This document shows, in pieces, positions 15,401 to 16,087 of a stretch of DNA of 16,087 nucleotides. The stretch lies in NCBI GenBank assembly GCA_964590495.1, contig CAZPWQ010000082.1, positions 1-16,087 on the forward strand. Direction: 5' to 3'. Made by a program: the position numbers and the translations under genes. Every line of letters begins with the position of its first letter. The stretch's first letter is position 1. This stretch comes from CAZPWQ01 sp964590495 (GTDB lineage Bacteria; Bacteroidota; Rhodothermia; Balneolales; Balneolaceae). The notes beneath the pieces are model-generated. The model was not told the DNA's origin and ran no database searches. It was given only the letters and a program-made list of their open reading frames with translations.

Positions 15401-15808
15401 CGTCAGCAGAATAAAATCAGGAAACAGCTGCAGGAACTGCAAAAGAACGGGCAGCTTGAATCGGGCGACCGCATTCTCAGCGAACTGGAGCGTATGTCGG
15501 AAGAGATGGAAGATGCCATCAATGAAATCCGGGGCGGACAACTTGACGATCACCTGGTCAAACGTCAGCAGAATATTCTCTCACGGATGCTCAATGCCGA
15601 AGATGCCCTGGAGGAACGCGGTGAAGAAGAGCGGCGGGAAGCTACGACTGCCGAAGAAAGGCAACAGCGGGTATCACCCGAGGTGACTATGGAGGAACTT
15701 CAGAAAAAAATCCGGAAGATGCTTAACGACCCCGACCGCACCAAGTTCACCGACGACTATCAGCGCCTTATTGAGCAGTATTTTGAACTGCTGCGGGAAA
15801 TACAGTAG
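12446..15808 (+). CDS. DUF4175-family membrane protein with long coiled coil
   Basis: This is a 1120-residue protein of the DUF4175 type, whose function is unknown. Three hydrophobic segments lie near the N-terminus, at about 36-58, 62-83 and 161-178. After them comes a region of beta-rich, periplasm-type domains (about 190-500) containing the strand pattern LTVIPPSYTN and VDLIEPQADL. From about residue 512 to 900 the sequence is almost pure Q/E/K-rich coiled coil with recurrent E-L-x-K-x-x-x-Q patterns. A glycine patch (GGGGSG) near 931 separates a last helical part that ends LREIQ. The start is GTG at 12446, because a stop codon closes the frame just upstream; GAGG four bases before it can act as ribosome site. 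Family members are often found near MoxR/BatA-type genes in Bacteroidota, but no such gene is inside this window. Confidence 0.85.
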   Translation: MSDQKQYESDSNRISRFIAITQKYYYKLQKKHRLGLPAISVSVLLGGVAFLGLTEALFYMAAPVKIIFILILFAISSGIAFVLNRQMDIPSFTGFYRNFARRFDLSGLGDALDLHFDNRRSTALTSAAIRQNLKKLNPQKTGKLFSRYLQEQQWVRAANKGFAAFSISGLLLLTSIVFQPDAFNRLAHAWENFSPPNPYTYNIEPGDITLEQGDTFVPVVRFEGESPDNVSLAFKTDIEDDFRNRSPVTMAGDSAAFPSVSLNTSGRYYIVMDGFVSDEYSVNIQLRPRFEQLELTVIPPSYTNLDTLFYSYPFSKIQAHYGSEILIKSIVNKPVGQVEILRTSEEDTLLSPDASSSRTYTYNWKLTNQDTVSFRMADSAGLNNKNSFRFVTEPREDKYPFVDLIEPQADLKMKSAEVIDLQYEADDDFGLTSGTIGYEVQRAFSDRVEKNRVNLSKPVANELQSYSWDLPSLDLKPRDIITYWVEVGDNDPFKGPKISRTQKRTITLSSMAEYLDELDAQESDVSETLEEVSDSFEQVQQEYERFKEQLKENPDADWEQKQSLEQVKKQQEDVDSKVEELNEKFEQMRREIEKNEGMSPETTKAYSELQKLMEEINDPELQKALDELQKSLEDINPGQLQKALEDYEFNEQLYKERIERTMELFKSLKLNSDLDKLSMTLDELSKQEQQLSESEQSPARDAQQQKSVAEDLEKLKKQLTDLDKNTPAKAEKQVRELQDDAGEKIEDIDKQLQQNIDELNKQEDSSSSSPETKEQQREIGRQMDQLSKQMQDARQQLNSQSRNINIAALEYILHSLINLSENQEKLTRETGNIPDRSQAFIEKAREERNIAQQFSSLSDSLYRVSSEVPAFSNRINQKKTEVENRLSDAVEQLAERSSSGASYLQRESLGGINEIASMIASLLDQMQNQQGGGGSGTITMQQFLEQMKQMSGDQQQLNQEIDKLINDIQGDRLSNEQMERLNQLARQQNKIRKQLQELQKNGQLESGDRILSELERMSEEMEDAINEIRGGQLDDHLVKRQQNILSRMLNAEDALEERGEEERREATTAEERQQRVSPEVTMEELQKKIRKMLNDPDRTKFTDDYQRLIEQYFELLREIQ

Positions 15809-15860
15809 CTGGATGCCAGATACCGGATGTCGGATAAATTCGAATGCCCACCAATCCGTC

Positions 15861-15908
15861 AGCCTGAGCGCAATCCCGCGGGGTTTGCGGGATGTAATCG
15901 AAGGCTCC
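15861..15908. repeat. CCTGAGCG...ATCGAAGG element with internal stem
   Basis: CCTGAGCGCAAT and GTAATCGAAGG enclose a perfect 7-bp stem, ATCCCGC (15873-15879) with GCGGGAT (15887-15893), and a 7-nt loop. The outer words resemble a common dispersed repeat (CTGAGCG-nn-GTCGAAGG) split by this stem. It sits 53 bp after the DUF4175 stop codon. There is no T-run behind the stem, so it is at best a weak terminator. Confidence 0.45.
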
Positions 15909-15968
15909 CTTTGAGTTGTGTAAACGGGGAAAATGACCGCAATACATTAATTCTGAATTATTACCACC

Positions 15969-16053
15969 AAAACACAAAATATACAAAATTTTTGTGTGTT
16001 CGTGTTTCCGTGCCCCCCCATTCAACATTCAAAATTCATATTTCAACATTAAC
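15969..16053. repeat. AACACAAAA/TTTTGTGT imperfect palindrome plus ATTC-repeat tail
   Basis: AAAACACAAAATATACAAAA runs into TTTTGTGTGTTCGTGTTT, giving an imperfect palindrome with its centre near 15988. It is followed at 16019-16053 by ATTCAACATTCAAAATTC and similar words of the kind seen in the tRNA spacers. No gene is present between 15809 and the window end. Confidence 0.45.
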
Positions 16054-16087
16054 TTCCGCTTCTCCCAGACGCCGATTAACAGGAACA

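Noticed and set aside
1..16087. CRISPR array or defence system
   Set aside because: No regularly spaced direct repeats and no Cas, restriction, toxin or reverse-transcriptase motifs were found. The repeats seen are inverted and irregularly spaced.

Overview
The window looks like a chromosomal piece from a member of the Bacteroidota/Balneolota/Rhodothermota (FCB) group; a Balneolales-type marine or halophilic bacterium is my best guess. The reasons are indirect: moderate GC with AT-rich spacers, a TAnnTTTG-type promoter box, weak Shine-Dalgarno sequences, Tat-exported Gfo/Idh/MocA and DUF1080 proteins, a DUF4175 giant protein, a multi-SLBB export protein, and spacers full of short dispersed palindromic repeats. 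No phage, transposase, CRISPR or plasmid functions were seen.

Layout. Positions 1-908 hold a same-strand tRNA cluster: Pro(TGG, cut by the window edge), Arg(TCT), Cys(GCA), Glu(TTC), His(GTG) and a second, almost identical Glu(TTC). Three of the spacers contain clear inverted-repeat elements, each of a different type. Positions 909-1449 have no gene but hold a well-formed TPP (thiamine pyrophosphate) riboswitch aptamer on the + strand at 1192-1290, with a plausible promoter box just upstream. No thiamine gene follows it: the next gene is convergent. This orphan riboswitch is the most surprising item in the window.

Positions 1450-5226 form a sugar-oxidation neighbourhood: an exported DUF1080 protein (3-keto-disaccharide hydrolase family) and a Tat-exported, probably lipid-anchored Gfo/Idh/MocA oxidoreductase on the - strand, and a divergent cytoplasmic Gfo/Idh/MocA oxidoreductase on the + strand. 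Together they suggest extracytoplasmic 3-keto-glycoside chemistry coupled to cytoplasmic reduction or oxidation. A DUF72 gene follows at 5297-6190.

Positions 6422-8205 are a two-gene - strand operon: a membrane-anchored family 2 glycosyltransferase of the polyprenyl-phosphate type, then a SAM methyltransferase with a C-terminal membrane segment. Both are likely to act in envelope glycan or glycolipid synthesis. Divergent from it are a small MerR-type regulator, an MBL-fold metallo-hydrolase, a large six-SLBB polysaccharide-export-type protein (9646-12195) and a 1120-residue DUF4175 membrane/coiled-coil protein (12446-15808). The last 279 bases hold only dispersed repeat material.
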